From assembly GCA_022820945.1 (NCBI GenBank), contig JAJEEP010000162.1, forward strand, positions 1-41,040: a stretch of DNA of 41,040 nt, given 5' to 3'. Shown here one piece after another: positions 1 to 8,436 of the stretch (positions are counted from its first letter, which is position 1; every line of letters begins with the position of its first letter). The notes under the pieces were generated by a model that worked only from the letters and a program-made list of their open reading frames with translations, made no database searches and was not told the DNA's origin. Both the position numbers and the translations under genes were made by a program. This DNA is from Alphaproteobacteria bacterium. GTDB taxonomy: Bacteria; Pseudomonadota; Alphaproteobacteria; UBA828.

Positions 1-34
1 ATGGGGTGGAAATCCTCGAACCGCCCTATCCGCA

Positions 35-62
35 CATCGCAGATCCGCAGAAATCTGCGATG
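35..62. repeat. 10-bp inverted repeat upstream of hyuA
   Basis: Two perfect 10-base arms (35-44 and 53-62, CATCGCAGAT and its complement) are separated by 8 bases. It lies about 180 bases before the hyuA start. A smaller dyad (CACGCCT, one base, AGGCGTG) follows at 130-144. Either could be an operator or an RNA hairpin. No T-run follows, so a terminator is not supported. The rest of 1-240 shows no convincing gene, although one forward frame stays open from the left edge to a TGA at 242-244. Confidence 0.45.
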
Positions 63-240
63 CTTCTGGGGTAAGAAAAGTCTCGGGTCAGCTGGAGCCC
101 TTGATCACCAAGGGATTCACGACAGCGCACACGCCTCAGGCGTGCGTGGCAGTCGATGACGCCGCTGGCCTGGCTCTTGCGCCGCGCGTGCGGGCGTTGC
201 GAGGATGCGCGCGCAGGCCGGCAAGCGGCGCGGGGGGCGG

Positions 241-2304
241 GTGAGCCAGTATCGGATCTCGATCGACATCGGCGGGACCTTTACCGACTGCGTGGTCTCG
301 GACGGCGCGCGGCTGGCGGTGGTCAAGGCGCCGTCGACCCCGCCCGCGTTCGAGCAGGGCTTCATGGATGCGCTGGCCCTCGCCGCCCGCGCCTTCGACT
401 GTGACCTGCCCGGCTTCCTCGCCCGGACCGCGCGCATCGTTCACGGCACCACCGTCGCCACCAACGCGCTGGTGGAGGGGCGCACCGGCGCGGTCGGGCT
501 GATCTGCACCGCCGGCCACCCGGACGTGCTGACCCTGCGCGAGGCGCCGCGCAAGCGCGCCTTCGACTGGCGGCTCGACTATCCCCGGCCCTTCGTGCCC
601 CGCAACCGCACCTGCGAGGTGCGTGGCCGGATCGACGCGCGCGGCAACGAGATCGCGCCGCTCGCGGAGGAGGACGTGCACGCGGCCGTGGACCACTTCA
701 GGCGCTGCCCGGTGGATGCCATCGCCGTCAGCCTGCTCTGGTCCGTGGTGGAGCCCGCGCACGAGCGCCGGGTCGGCGAGATCGTGCGCGGGCTCTGGCC
801 CGAGGTGCCGGTCACGCTCAGCCACGCGCTCAACCCGATCCCGCGCGAGTACCGCCGCACCATTGCCACCGCCATCGACGCCGCGCTGCACGCCATCGTG
901 CCTGCCTACCTCGGCCGGCTGGAGGGCGCGGTGCGCGAGGCCGGTTTCCAGGGCACGCTGCTGGTCGCCAACTGCCAGGGCGGCATGATGACGGTGGGCG
1001 AGATCGCCGCGCGCCCGATTCACGCGGTGATGAGCGGGCCGACTCTCGCCCCCATCGCCGCGCTCGCGCTCTCGGACGAGCCCGACATCGTCGTCATCGA
1101 CATGGGCGGCACCACCTTCGACGTCTCGGCCATCCGCGACCGCGCGCTGATCCGCACCACCGAGGCGCCGATCAACGACGACCTGCTGGGGCTGCCCAAG
1201 ATCGACGTGCGCTCGGTGGGTGCGGGCGGCGGCAGCATCGCCTGGGTCGATTCCGGCGGGCTGCTCCGCGTCGGCCCGGCGAGCGCGGGCGCCGATCCCG
1301 GGCCTGCGGCCTACGGCCGCGGCGGCACGCGGCCCACGGTGACCGACGCCAACCTGGTGCTGGGTCTGCTCGACCCCGATTACTTCCTGGGCGGCCGCCT
1401 GCCCCTGGATACCGACGCCGCGCACCGGGCCGTCGCCACGGTGGCTGACGCGCTCGGGCTGGAGCCGGCGGAAGCCGCCTACGCGATCCACGTCACCAGC
1501 AACGAGAACATGATCGCCGCGATCGAGGACATCACCGTCAACGAGGGCATCGACCCGCGCGAGAGTTTTCTCGTCGCGGGCGGCGGCGCGACTGCCTGCC
1601 ACATCGGCGAGATGGCGCAGGCGCTCGGCATCGAGCGCTTCATGGTGCCGGGGGTGGCGGCGGGGCTCAGCGCCTACGGCGGGCTGGTCACGGACATCCG
1701 GGGCGAGGAGACCGCGACGCTCCACACCAGCAACCGCCAATTCGCGCTCGACGCGGTCAACCGCATGCTCGCGGCGCTCCACGAACGGGCGCGGCGCTTT
1801 CTCGAGCGCGCGGGCGTGCCGGAAGCCGAACGCCGCTACGAGTACGCCTTCCAGGCCCGCTACAAGTACCAGTCCTGGGAGATCGAGGCGCCCTTCGCGC
1901 CGGCGGCGGGAGCGCTTAGCGAGGGCGACGTGCCCGCGCTCTCCGACGCATTCCACGCCATGCACGAGCGCATCCACACCATCCGGGAAAACGACGGCGA
2001 GGTCGAGTTCACCACCTGGACCGTGCGCGCCATCGGCACCGGCAGCGGTGGGGGGGCCGCGACGGGAGAGGCCACCGTCCACGCCGGCGGAAGGCTGCCC
2101 GAGCGGGGCCGGCGCGCGGTCTACCTGGGCGAGGAGCGGGCCTTCCGCCAGCTTCCCGCCTACGACGGCAACGCGCCGCCGGCAGGCGCCGAGATCGCGG
2201 GCCCCGCGCTGATCGACAGCGACACCACCACGATCCTGCTGCTCGCCGGCCAGCGGGCTTGCACGGACGCGGGCGGCAACTTCCACATCGACACAGGCGG
2301 CTGA
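241..2304 (+). CDS. hyuA: Hydantoinase/5-oxoprolinase family subunit A (HyuA)
   Basis: ATP-binding subunit of the hydantoinase A/oxoprolinase family, in which ATP-dependent phosphorylation activates a cyclic imide or amide (or, in carboxylase relatives, a ketone). About 687 residues, normal for the family. The actin/Hsp70-type phosphate-1 motif GGTFTD is at 11-16, the second nucleotide motif DMGGTTFD at about 287-294, and a glycine-rich GAGGGS stretch at about 327-332 precedes the conserved SAGADPGPAAYGRGG region. I chose the GTG at 241 because it follows a G-rich Shine-Dalgarno-like stretch and puts the first motif at the usual distance from the N-terminus. An ATG at 205 in the same frame is the alternative. 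The B subunit follows after 10 bases. The true substrate (hydantoin, 5-oxoproline, N-methylhydantoin or other) cannot be read from sequence. The family call is firm. Confidence 0.93.
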   Translation: MSQYRISIDIGGTFTDCVVSDGARLAVVKAPSTPPAFEQGFMDALALAARAFDCDLPGFLARTARIVHGTTVATNALVEGRTGAVGLICTAGHPDVLTLREAPRKRAFDWRLDYPRPFVPRNRTCEVRGRIDARGNEIAPLAEEDVHAAVDHFRRCPVDAIAVSLLWSVVEPAHERRVGEIVRGLWPEVPVTLSHALNPIPREYRRTIATAIDAALHAIVPAYLGRLEGAVREAGFQGTLLVANCQGGMMTVGEIAARPIHAVMSGPTLAPIAALALSDEPDIVVIDMGGTTFDVSAIRDRALIRTTEAPINDDLLGLPKIDVRSVGAGGGSIAWVDSGGLLRVGPASAGADPGPAAYGRGGTRPTVTDANLVLGLLDPDYFLGGRLPLDTDAAHRAVATVADALGLEPAEAAYAIHVTSNENMIAAIEDITVNEGIDPRESFLVAGGGATACHIGEMAQALGIERFMVPGVAAGLSAYGGLVTDIRGEETATLHTSNRQFALDAVNRMLAALHERARRFLERAGVPEAERRYEYAFQARYKYQSWEIEAPFAPAAGALSEGDVPALSDAFHAMHERIHTIRENDGEVEFTTWTVRAIGTGSGGGAATGEATVHAGGRLPERGRRAVYLGEERAFRQLPAYDGNAPPAGAEIAGPALIDSDTTTILLLAGQRACTDAGGNFHIDTGG

Positions 2305-2314
2305 GGGTACCGGT

Positions 2315-4093
2315 ATGGCTGAGAGCGAAGAGCGCTTCGACCCGCTGCTGATGGCGGTGCTCTCCCGCCGGCTGGAGGCGATCATCCGCGAGATGAGCAA
2401 CACTGTGATGCGCGCCTCGCGCTCGGCGGTCATCACCAACGCGCGCGACATGTCCTGCGGCATCCTCACCTACGACCACCGCCTGATCTGCGTCGAGGAG
2501 GCGATGCCGATCCACGTCAGCGCGCTGGAGCTCACGACCCGGCCGATCACCGCGCTCTTCGACGACGTGAAGGAGGGCGACGCCTTCTTCAACAACAGTC
2601 CCTATCACGGCGTGACGCACCACGCGGACATGACGCTCTGCGTGCCGGTCTTCGCCGACGGCGAGCCGCTCTTCTGGGTGCTCTCGCGCTCGCACCACGC
2701 CGATGTCGGCGCGCCGGAGCCCACCACCTACCTGCCCTACGCCGCGACGCTCTATCAGGAGGGCGTGCACTTCCCCTGCGTGCGGATTCAGGAGAACCGG
2801 GAGGACAAGGCCGACATCGTGCGCATCGGCCTGCAGAAGATACGCGCGCCGCACGTCTGGTACGGCGACTACCGCGCGCAAGTGGGCGCCTGCCGAATCG
2901 GCGAGCGCAGACTGAAGGCGCTGGTCGCGCACTACGGCATCGAGACCGTGCGCGCCTTCGTGGAAGCCTGGATGGACTACGGCTCGCGCCGGGCGGCGGC
3001 GGCAATCAGGGAACTCCCCGCCGGCACCTGGCGCTACACCTGCAGCCACGACCCGATCCCCGGCGTGGCGGAGGACGGCATCCCGGTCACCGCCGAGGTC
3101 ACGGTCGAGCCCGAGGAAGGGTTCATCGCCGTGGACCTTCGCGACAATCCGGACTGCGTGCCGGGCGGGGTCAACCTCTCGGAGGCCTGCGCCGCGGGCT
3201 CGTGCCGGATCGGGGTCTTCTACAACCTCGACCCGACGATCCCGCACAACGAGGGCAGCGCAAGCCGCATCAGGGTGAAGCTCAGGGACGGCTGCGTGGT
3301 CGGCCGGCCCACCTTCCCGGCCGGCACCTCGGTCGCCACCACCAACGTCAACGACCGCCTCATCAATGCCGTGCAGTGCTGCTTCGCGCAGATCGGCGCG
3401 CCTCACGGGCTGGCCGAAGGCGGCGGCAACATGTCCGCCGGCCTCGGCGTGGTCTCAGGGCTGGACGACCGGGACGGCGCGCCGGTGCCTTACGTGAACC
3501 AGTTCTGCGTCGGCCTCTCCGGCGGCCCCGGCACCCACGGCCACGACGGCTGGCTCACCTACGAGGCGCCGGACGGCGGCGGCGTGCTGGTGATCGATTC
3601 CATCGAGATCGACGAAGCGCAGTACCCGATCCTGATGGAGGAGCGCCGCATCGCGCTGGATACCGTGGGCGCGGGCCGCTGGAATGGCGCGCCGGCGACG
3701 CAGGGCGCCTATCGCTCGCTCGCAGGGCCGGTCTCGGTCTTTTATTGCAGCGACGGCGACCTGAACCCGGCGCAGGGCGTGCTGGGCGGGGCGGCAGGCG
3801 CGCCCTCGCTCAACCGCAAGCGGGAGGTGGACGGGACTCTCCGCACCCTCCCCTCCTTCCACGAAGAGCGGCTCGCACCCGGCGAGGCGATGCACTACCG
3901 CACCGTCGCCGGCGGCGGCTACGGAGATCCGACCGAACGAGACCCGGCTGCCGTCGCCGAGGATGTCGCGCGCGGCTGGCTCAGCATCGAGCGCGCGCTC
4001 AGCGTCTACAGGGTCGCGCTGGTCCGCGCCGCTAACGGCATCGACATCGCGGTGGACGAGGAGCGCACCCGCCTCCTCCGCGCCTCTGCCTGA
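2315..4093 (+). CDS. hyuB: Hydantoinase/5-oxoprolinase family subunit B (HyuB)
   Basis: Partner subunit of HyuA, 592 residues, within the usual 520-600 range. Typical hydantoinase_B features are the N-terminal stretch with ARDMSCGILTYD, the NNSPYHGVTHHADMTL region with clustered histidines (candidate metal ligands), SHHADVGAPEP, and the C-terminal half containing TNVNDRLINAVQ and the GLAEGGGNMSAG stretch. It begins 10 bases after hyuA, so the two are almost certainly co-transcribed and form a heteromeric, ATP-dependent amidohydrolase. Acetone/acetophenone carboxylases use related subunits, but they carry extra subunits not seen here, so a hydantoinase or oxoprolinase is more likely. Cytoplasmic, with no signal peptide. 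Confidence 0.93.
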   Translation: MAESEERFDPLLMAVLSRRLEAIIREMSNTVMRASRSAVITNARDMSCGILTYDHRLICVEEAMPIHVSALELTTRPITALFDDVKEGDAFFNNSPYHGVTHHADMTLCVPVFADGEPLFWVLSRSHHADVGAPEPTTYLPYAATLYQEGVHFPCVRIQENREDKADIVRIGLQKIRAPHVWYGDYRAQVGACRIGERRLKALVAHYGIETVRAFVEAWMDYGSRRAAAAIRELPAGTWRYTCSHDPIPGVAEDGIPVTAEVTVEPEEGFIAVDLRDNPDCVPGGVNLSEACAAGSCRIGVFYNLDPTIPHNEGSASRIRVKLRDGCVVGRPTFPAGTSVATTNVNDRLINAVQCCFAQIGAPHGLAEGGGNMSAGLGVVSGLDDRDGAPVPYVNQFCVGLSGGPGTHGHDGWLTYEAPDGGGVLVIDSIEIDEAQYPILMEERRIALDTVGAGRWNGAPATQGAYRSLAGPVSVFYCSDGDLNPAQGVLGGAAGAPSLNRKREVDGTLRTLPSFHEERLAPGEAMHYRTVAGGGYGDPTERDPAAVAEDVARGWLSIERALSVYRVALVRAANGIDIAVDEERTRLLRASA

Positions 4094-4198
4094 CCGCCGG
4101 GCGGCGAGGCGGGGTGCCGGCCGGCGTGCTTTCTGCCAGTATGCGCGCCCGAGCGGCTCCGGCCGCAGCGGGCGGGTTCCCAGCAACGGACAAGAGAC

Positions 4199-5863
4199 AT
4201 GCACGGGCGCGACGTCTTCATGGAGAGCCTGCTGGCGCACGGGGTCCAGCACATGTTCGGCAACCCCGGCACCACCGAGAGCCCGCTGATCGACAGCCTC
4301 GCGCGCTATCAGGGGATCGAGTACGTGCTCGCGCTGCACGAGGGCGTCGCCATCGGGGCCGCGAGCTACTACGCCCAGGCCTGCGGCCGCGCCGGTGTGG
4401 TGAACCTGCACGTGGCGCCCGGCCTCGGCAACGCCATCGGCATGATCTTCGGCGCGCTGCGCACCAACTCGCCCATGGTGGTGACCGCCGGCCAGCAGGA
4501 CACGCGGCTCAGGCTGCGCGATCCCATCCTCGGCCACGACCTCGTGGCCATGGCGGCGCCGGTGGTGAAGTGGAGCGTGCAGGCCGAGAGCGCGGATGAG
4601 ATTGCGCCCATCGTGCGGCGCGCCTTCAAGATCGCGCACGATGCGCCCTCCGGCCCGGTCTTCGTCGCGCTGCCGATCAACGTGATGGAGCAGCAGACCG
4701 AAGTGGAGGCCCGCGCCGCCGGCCCGCTCTGGCGTGCGCCCCCGCCGGAACCGGAGGGCGTCGCCGCCATGGCCCGGCTCCTGCTGGCCGCGAGCGAGCC
4801 CGCCATCATGATCGGCGACGATGTCGCACGCACTGGCGCGGGCGAGGCCCTGGTCGCGCTCGCCGAGGCGACCGGCGCCTGCATCTGGACCGAGCTGATC
4901 CACCAGCACCAGCCGGTGCCCAACATGCACCCTAACTACCGCGGCCGCATCCCCACCGACCCCGCCACCATCGCGAAGACCTTCGGCGGGGCGGACGCGG
5001 TGCTCATGGTGGGCGGCCCCTTCTTCGAGGAGGTGTGGTACGCGCCGGAAGGACCGTTCCCGCCCGGTGCCAAGGTGCTGCACATCGAGGAATCGACCGA
5101 GCGGCTCGCCCGCAACCACGGGCTCGATGCGGGCCTGATCGCAGGCCTCAAGCCCGCGCTGGAAGCGCTCTGCGCCCAGGTGGAGGCGGAACGCTCGGAC
5201 GCCTACGCCGCCGAGGCCGAGGAGCGGAACCGGGTGCTGGCTGCCTTCGCCGAGAAGGAACGGGGGGACAGGCTTGCCCGCCTCGACGCCATCCGCGAGC
5301 GGCGGCCCATGCCCGTGCCGATCATGCTCGAAGCGCTGGCGGCGGCGGTGCCGGAGGACGTGGTGATCGTCGAGGAAGCCATCACCGGCAGCCCCGAGAT
5401 CCCCAAGGCTTTCAGCTTCGGCGGGCATGGCGATTACTTCTGCGGCCGCGGCGGCGGCATCGGCCAGGGGATCGCCGGCGCGCTCGGCGTCAATCTCGCG
5501 ATGCCGGAGCGTCCGATGGTCTGCCTATCGGGCGACGGCTCGGCGATGTACAGCATCCAGGCGCTCTGGACCGCGGCGCACCACCGGCTGCCCATCGTCT
5601 TCGTCATTCTCGCCAATGCCGAGTACCGCATCCTCAAGCACAACCTCGACATTTACCGGAAGCGCTTCGGGGTCACGACGAACCAACCCTACGTGCAGAT
5701 GGACCTGGTCGATCCTGCGTTGGGCTTCGTCGAGATGGCGGCCGGCATGGGCGTCGCCGGCACCCGCGTCACGGAGCCGGACGAGCTGGCCCAAGCGGTG
5801 AAGGACGGCCTCGCCTCGGGCGCCCCCTGCCTGATCGAGACCGCAGTCGAGGGCAAGATCTAG
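4199..5863 (+). CDS. ThDP-dependent enzyme, benzoylformate decarboxylase-like
   Basis: 554-residue thiamine-diphosphate enzyme of the acetolactate synthase/benzoylformate decarboxylase superfamily, with the usual Pyr, central and PP domain order. The N-terminus has GNPGTTES (21-28) and the cofactor-activating glutamate Glu48 in LHEGV. The PP domain has the ThDP/Mg motif GDGS at 445-448 and the matching Asn473, 27 residues after Asp446. The N-terminal pattern GNPG resembles benzoylformate decarboxylases more than acetolactate synthases. The known catalytic Ser26 of benzoylformate decarboxylase is Thr here, so the substrate is probably a different 2-oxo acid. It lies 105 bases downstream of hyuB with only a weak ribosome site (AAGAGA). 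Probably the same transcription unit, but this is not proven. Confidence 0.85.
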   Translation: MHGRDVFMESLLAHGVQHMFGNPGTTESPLIDSLARYQGIEYVLALHEGVAIGAASYYAQACGRAGVVNLHVAPGLGNAIGMIFGALRTNSPMVVTAGQQDTRLRLRDPILGHDLVAMAAPVVKWSVQAESADEIAPIVRRAFKIAHDAPSGPVFVALPINVMEQQTEVEARAAGPLWRAPPPEPEGVAAMARLLLAASEPAIMIGDDVARTGAGEALVALAEATGACIWTELIHQHQPVPNMHPNYRGRIPTDPATIAKTFGGADAVLMVGGPFFEEVWYAPEGPFPPGAKVLHIEESTERLARNHGLDAGLIAGLKPALEALCAQVEAERSDAYAAEAEERNRVLAAFAEKERGDRLARLDAIRERRPMPVPIMLEALAAAVPEDVVIVEEAITGSPEIPKAFSFGGHGDYFCGRGGGIGQGIAGALGVNLAMPERPMVCLSGDGSAMYSIQALWTAAHHRLPIVFVILANAEYRILKHNLDIYRKRFGVTTNQPYVQMDLVDPALGFVEMAAGMGVAGTRVTEPDELAQAVKDGLASGAPCLIETAVEGKI

Positions 5864-5876
5864 CCTGGCGCCGCGC

Positions 5877-6707
5877 TTATCGCTGCTCGATCCAGGGCGG
5901 GTCCCTGAAATTGTCCCAGGTGGCGCCGATGCCGGCGTCCACCGGTATGGCGGCGCCGGTAATGCCGGTCGCGAGCGGGGAGGCGATGTAGGCGATGGCC
6001 GACGCGATGTCGCGTGAGGTCAGCACGCGCCCCAGCGGGTGGCGTTCGGCATAGGACCGCAGCACCTCATCGCCGTCGGGGATGGTGGCGAGACGGCCCT
6101 CGAGCAGCGGGGTGAAGGTGACGCTCGGGCAGACGCAGTTCACCGTGACGCCGTCCCGCGCCAGATCGAGCGCCGCAGCGCGCGCCAGGTTCAGCAGCGC
6201 CCCCTTCGACGTGCAGTAGGAGAACATGCCGTGCTCGGCCTGCAGCCCGTCGAGGCTGGAGAGCAGCACGATGGCGCCGGAACGGCGCGGGCGCATGCGG
6301 CGCGCGGCCTCGCGCGTCACGAGGAAGGAGCCCCGCACGTTGACGCCCATGACGTGCTCGAAGTCCTCGACCGGAGTGTCGAACACCGGGCCGCCTGCGC
6401 CCAGCACGCCGGCGCAGGCGACGGCGGCATCGACCTCGCCCAGGGTGCGCTGCGTCGCCTCGAAGGCGTCGACAACCGTCTGCTCGTCGCCGGTGTCGCC
6501 CTCGATGGCAAGCGCCCGGCGGCCGATCCCCTCGATGCGCTCGGCAGCCGCTGCCGCCGCGCCCGGCGTCCAGTCGAGCACGGCGACGTCGGCACCGAGA
6601 TCGGCGAGGGTGAGCGCGGTCTCGAGACCGATGCCCGAGCCGCCGCCGGTGACGAACGCGGTCCTGTCGCTGTAAACGAGGCCGGGATGGGTCGTTCTAT
6701 CAGTCAT
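5877..6707 (-). CDS. SDR-family NAD(P)-dependent oxidoreductase
   Basis: Classical short-chain dehydrogenase of 276 residues. It shows the cofactor motif TGGGSGIG (20-27), Asp45 at the end of the second strand (suggesting NAD preference), ACAG at 97-100 in place of NNAG, Asn123, Ser150/151, and the catalytic Tyr164-x3-Lys168. The C-terminus TGAAIPVDAG is typical of classical SDRs. Its ATG overlaps the TGA of the lactonase gene by one base (TGATG), so it is the last gene of the leftward operon and likely translationally coupled. Given the sugar importer and SMP-30 lactonase, a sugar, polyol or hydroxy-acid dehydrogenase role is likely, but the substrate is inferred. Confidence 0.9.
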   Translation of the reverse strand: MTDRTTHPGLVYSDRTAFVTGGGSGIGLETALTLADLGADVAVLDWTPGAAAAAAERIEGIGRRALAIEGDTGDEQTVVDAFEATQRTLGEVDAAVACAGVLGAGGPVFDTPVEDFEHVMGVNVRGSFLVTREAARRMRPRRSGAIVLLSSLDGLQAEHGMFSYCTSKGALLNLARAAALDLARDGVTVNCVCPSVTFTPLLEGRLATIPDGDEVLRSYAERHPLGRVLTSRDIASAIAYIASPLATGITGAAIPVDAGIGATWDNFRDPPWIEQR

Positions 6708-7606
6708 CAGGCTGCACCCATGCGGATCGTTCCTCGCTGGGTCGGTGCGCCGCCGCCCGGCACGCGCAGACGCCACAGTTGGCCATTGGAGTTGGGCTCC
6801 TCGGTCACGATGAGAGCGCCGGCGTCGGTCACCCACATCGTTTCGCCGTCGAAGATGCAGTTCGTCGGAGCGCCGCCGCAGGCGAGGAACCCATCTACCG
6901 TGCCGTCGGGTCTCAGAATGTGCATCCCGCCGGCGACGAGGTCGGTCACGTAGAGGCGGTTGTCGGCGCCCACGGTCATGCCGTCCAGGATGGGATTCTC
7001 GCCCGGCATGCGGCCGAGGTCTTCCGTGGTGCCGTCGGGCCGCAGGCGGCCGACATGGCCGGTGTATGACTCGTCCCAAACGATGGAGCCGTCGGCCTCG
7101 ACGGCGACCCCGTTGGGAAAGACGGGTTCGGGAAAGTCGACGAGAAGGCTGGTGCTGCCATCCGGCCCGATGGCGAAGATGTAGCTGGGGTTCGGATCGT
7201 CGGGGTTGTAGGTGCCGGGATCGGTGAAGATCAACCGGCCGTCTGCGTGGAAGACCAGGTCGTTGGGGCCATTCAGCGCGATGCCCGCAATCTCCGTGAC
7301 CAGGGTCTCTGCGGTCCCGCCCTCGTGCACGCGCTGGATCGAGGGCGCGGTCATCTCCGCCGCGCGCCAGGGGCCGACGGTGCCGCCGTTCTGGCAGACG
7401 TAGAGCGCGCCGTCGCCGCCGAGCACGCAGGCGTTGGGCGCACCCGCGGTGTAAGCGAAGCGGCGCATCTCGCCACCCGCGTCGACCACCGTTAGCTGGC
7501 TCCGGTAGCTCTCGACAAAGACCACGCTGCCGTCGGGCCTCACGGTCGGCCCTTCCGGCCAGCCGAGCCCGGAGGCCACGAGTACGGGTGCTTCTCCACT
7601 ATTCAT
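6707..7606 (-). CDS. SMP-30/gluconolactonase/LRE family lactonase
   Basis: 299-residue six-bladed beta-propeller hydrolase of the SMP-30/gluconolactonase family, which opens sugar or aldonic-acid lactones with a divalent metal. The first metal ligand is Glu18 in WPEGP. GPND (113-116) supplies Asn115, and further PNG and DG motifs occur in later blades, as expected. Its ATG overlaps the permease TGA by four bases (ATGA), and its TGA overlaps the next SDR start by one base. A dehydrogenase oxidising a cyclic sugar to a lactone, followed by this enzyme, is a standard catabolic pair and fits the two SDR genes of this operon. No signal peptide is seen, so it should be cytoplasmic. Confidence 0.9.
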   Translation of the reverse strand: MNSGEAPVLVASGLGWPEGPTVRPDGSVVFVESYRSQLTVVDAGGEMRRFAYTAGAPNACVLGGDGALYVCQNGGTVGPWRAAEMTAPSIQRVHEGGTAETLVTEIAGIALNGPNDLVFHADGRLIFTDPGTYNPDDPNPSYIFAIGPDGSTSLLVDFPEPVFPNGVAVEADGSIVWDESYTGHVGRLRPDGTTEDLGRMPGENPILDGMTVGADNRLYVTDLVAGGMHILRPDGTVDGFLACGGAPTNCIFDGETMWVTDAGALIVTEEPNSNGQLWRLRVPGGGAPTQRGTIRMGAA

Positions 7607-8436
7607 TTTACGGCTCCTGCGGTCAGTCCGCGCACGATATAGCGCTGCACGAAGAGCGAGAAGATCAGGATCGGCACGACCGTCACCACGCCCACGGCGG
7701 CTGCGATGTTCCAGTCGATGGGCCGCTGTGCGCTGACCAGGGTGGCGGCGCCGAGCGCGATGGTCTGGAACTCGCGCGAGTCGATGACGTAGAGCGCGAC
7801 CAGAAACTCGTTCCAGATGAAGATCGCGCCGAACAGCGACGCGGTCACCAGTCCGGGCCGCACCATGGGCAGCATCACGCGCCACAGCACCTCGAAGCGG
7901 GTGCAGCCGTCCATGATCGCGGCATCGTCGATCTCCTGCGGGATCTCGTCGAAGAACCCGATCATGATCCAGACCACCAGCGGCAGGGAGAACGCGATGT
8001 AGGGCAGGATCAGCCCGAAATAGCTGTCGTGCGTGCCCACCCACTGCATCATCAGGAACAGCGGAATCGCGATCGCGACCGGCGGCATGAAGCGCATGCT
8101 CAGGATGGTGAAGGCGAGGTTCTCGTTGCCGCGAAAGCGGAAGCGCGAGAAGGCGTAGGCCGCTGGCGTCGCGATCACGAGCACCAGCACCGTGGTGGCG
8201 CCTACCACGATGATCGAGTTGACGGTGAACTCCAGCATGCCCTGGCTGAAGAGCACTTCGTTGTAGTTCTTGGTGATCCGGGCCCACTTGAAATCGAGCG
8301 TCGGCGGCACCTGCGCCAGGATCTCGATGCGCTTCTTGGTCGAGAGAATCCCGAGGTAGACGATGGGCGCGATGCCGGCGAGCCCCAGCATGATCAGCAC
8401 GAGATAGGCGAACGCCCTGCCGATCTTGCGCTTCAT
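7603..8436 (-). CDS. Carbohydrate ABC transporter permease (MalG/UgpE type)
   Basis: 277-residue inner-membrane permease of the CUT1 type with about six hydrophobic segments. The cytoplasmic EAA loop that docks the ATPase is at 170-190 (DDAAIMDG then LP). The long polar stretch after the first membrane segment is typical of the MalG-like partner. The start ATG overlaps the upstream permease stop as ATGA, and its own stop overlaps the lactonase start as ATGA, so the genes are tightly coupled. It pairs with the permease encoded just upstream. The ATPase gene is not in this operon and is probably the divergent one starting at 11927. Confidence 0.92.
   Translation of the reverse strand: MKRKIGRAFAYLVLIMLGLAGIAPIVYLGILSTKKRIEILAQVPPTLDFKWARITKNYNEVLFSQGMLEFTVNSIIVVGATTVLVLVIATPAAYAFSRFRFRGNENLAFTILSMRFMPPVAIAIPLFLMMQWVGTHDSYFGLILPYIAFSLPLVVWIMIGFFDEIPQEIDDAAIMDGCTRFEVLWRVMLPMVRPGLVTASLFGAIFIWNEFLVALYVIDSREFQTIALGAATLVSAQRPIDWNIAAAVGVVTVVPILIFSLFVQRYIVRGLTAGAVK

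Noticed and set aside
2..244. Forward frame open from the left edge to a TGA overlapping the hyuA GTG as GTGA
   Set aside because: A GTGA overlap with an upstream gene would be attractive, but the translation matches no family I know, and 80 open codons are weak evidence in such GC-rich DNA.
136..2469. 777-codon open frame on the strand opposite hyuA
   Set aside because: Antisense shadow of a well-supported hyuA gene. It is Arg/Ala/Gly/His-rich, shows no family motif, and arises from third-position GC bias.
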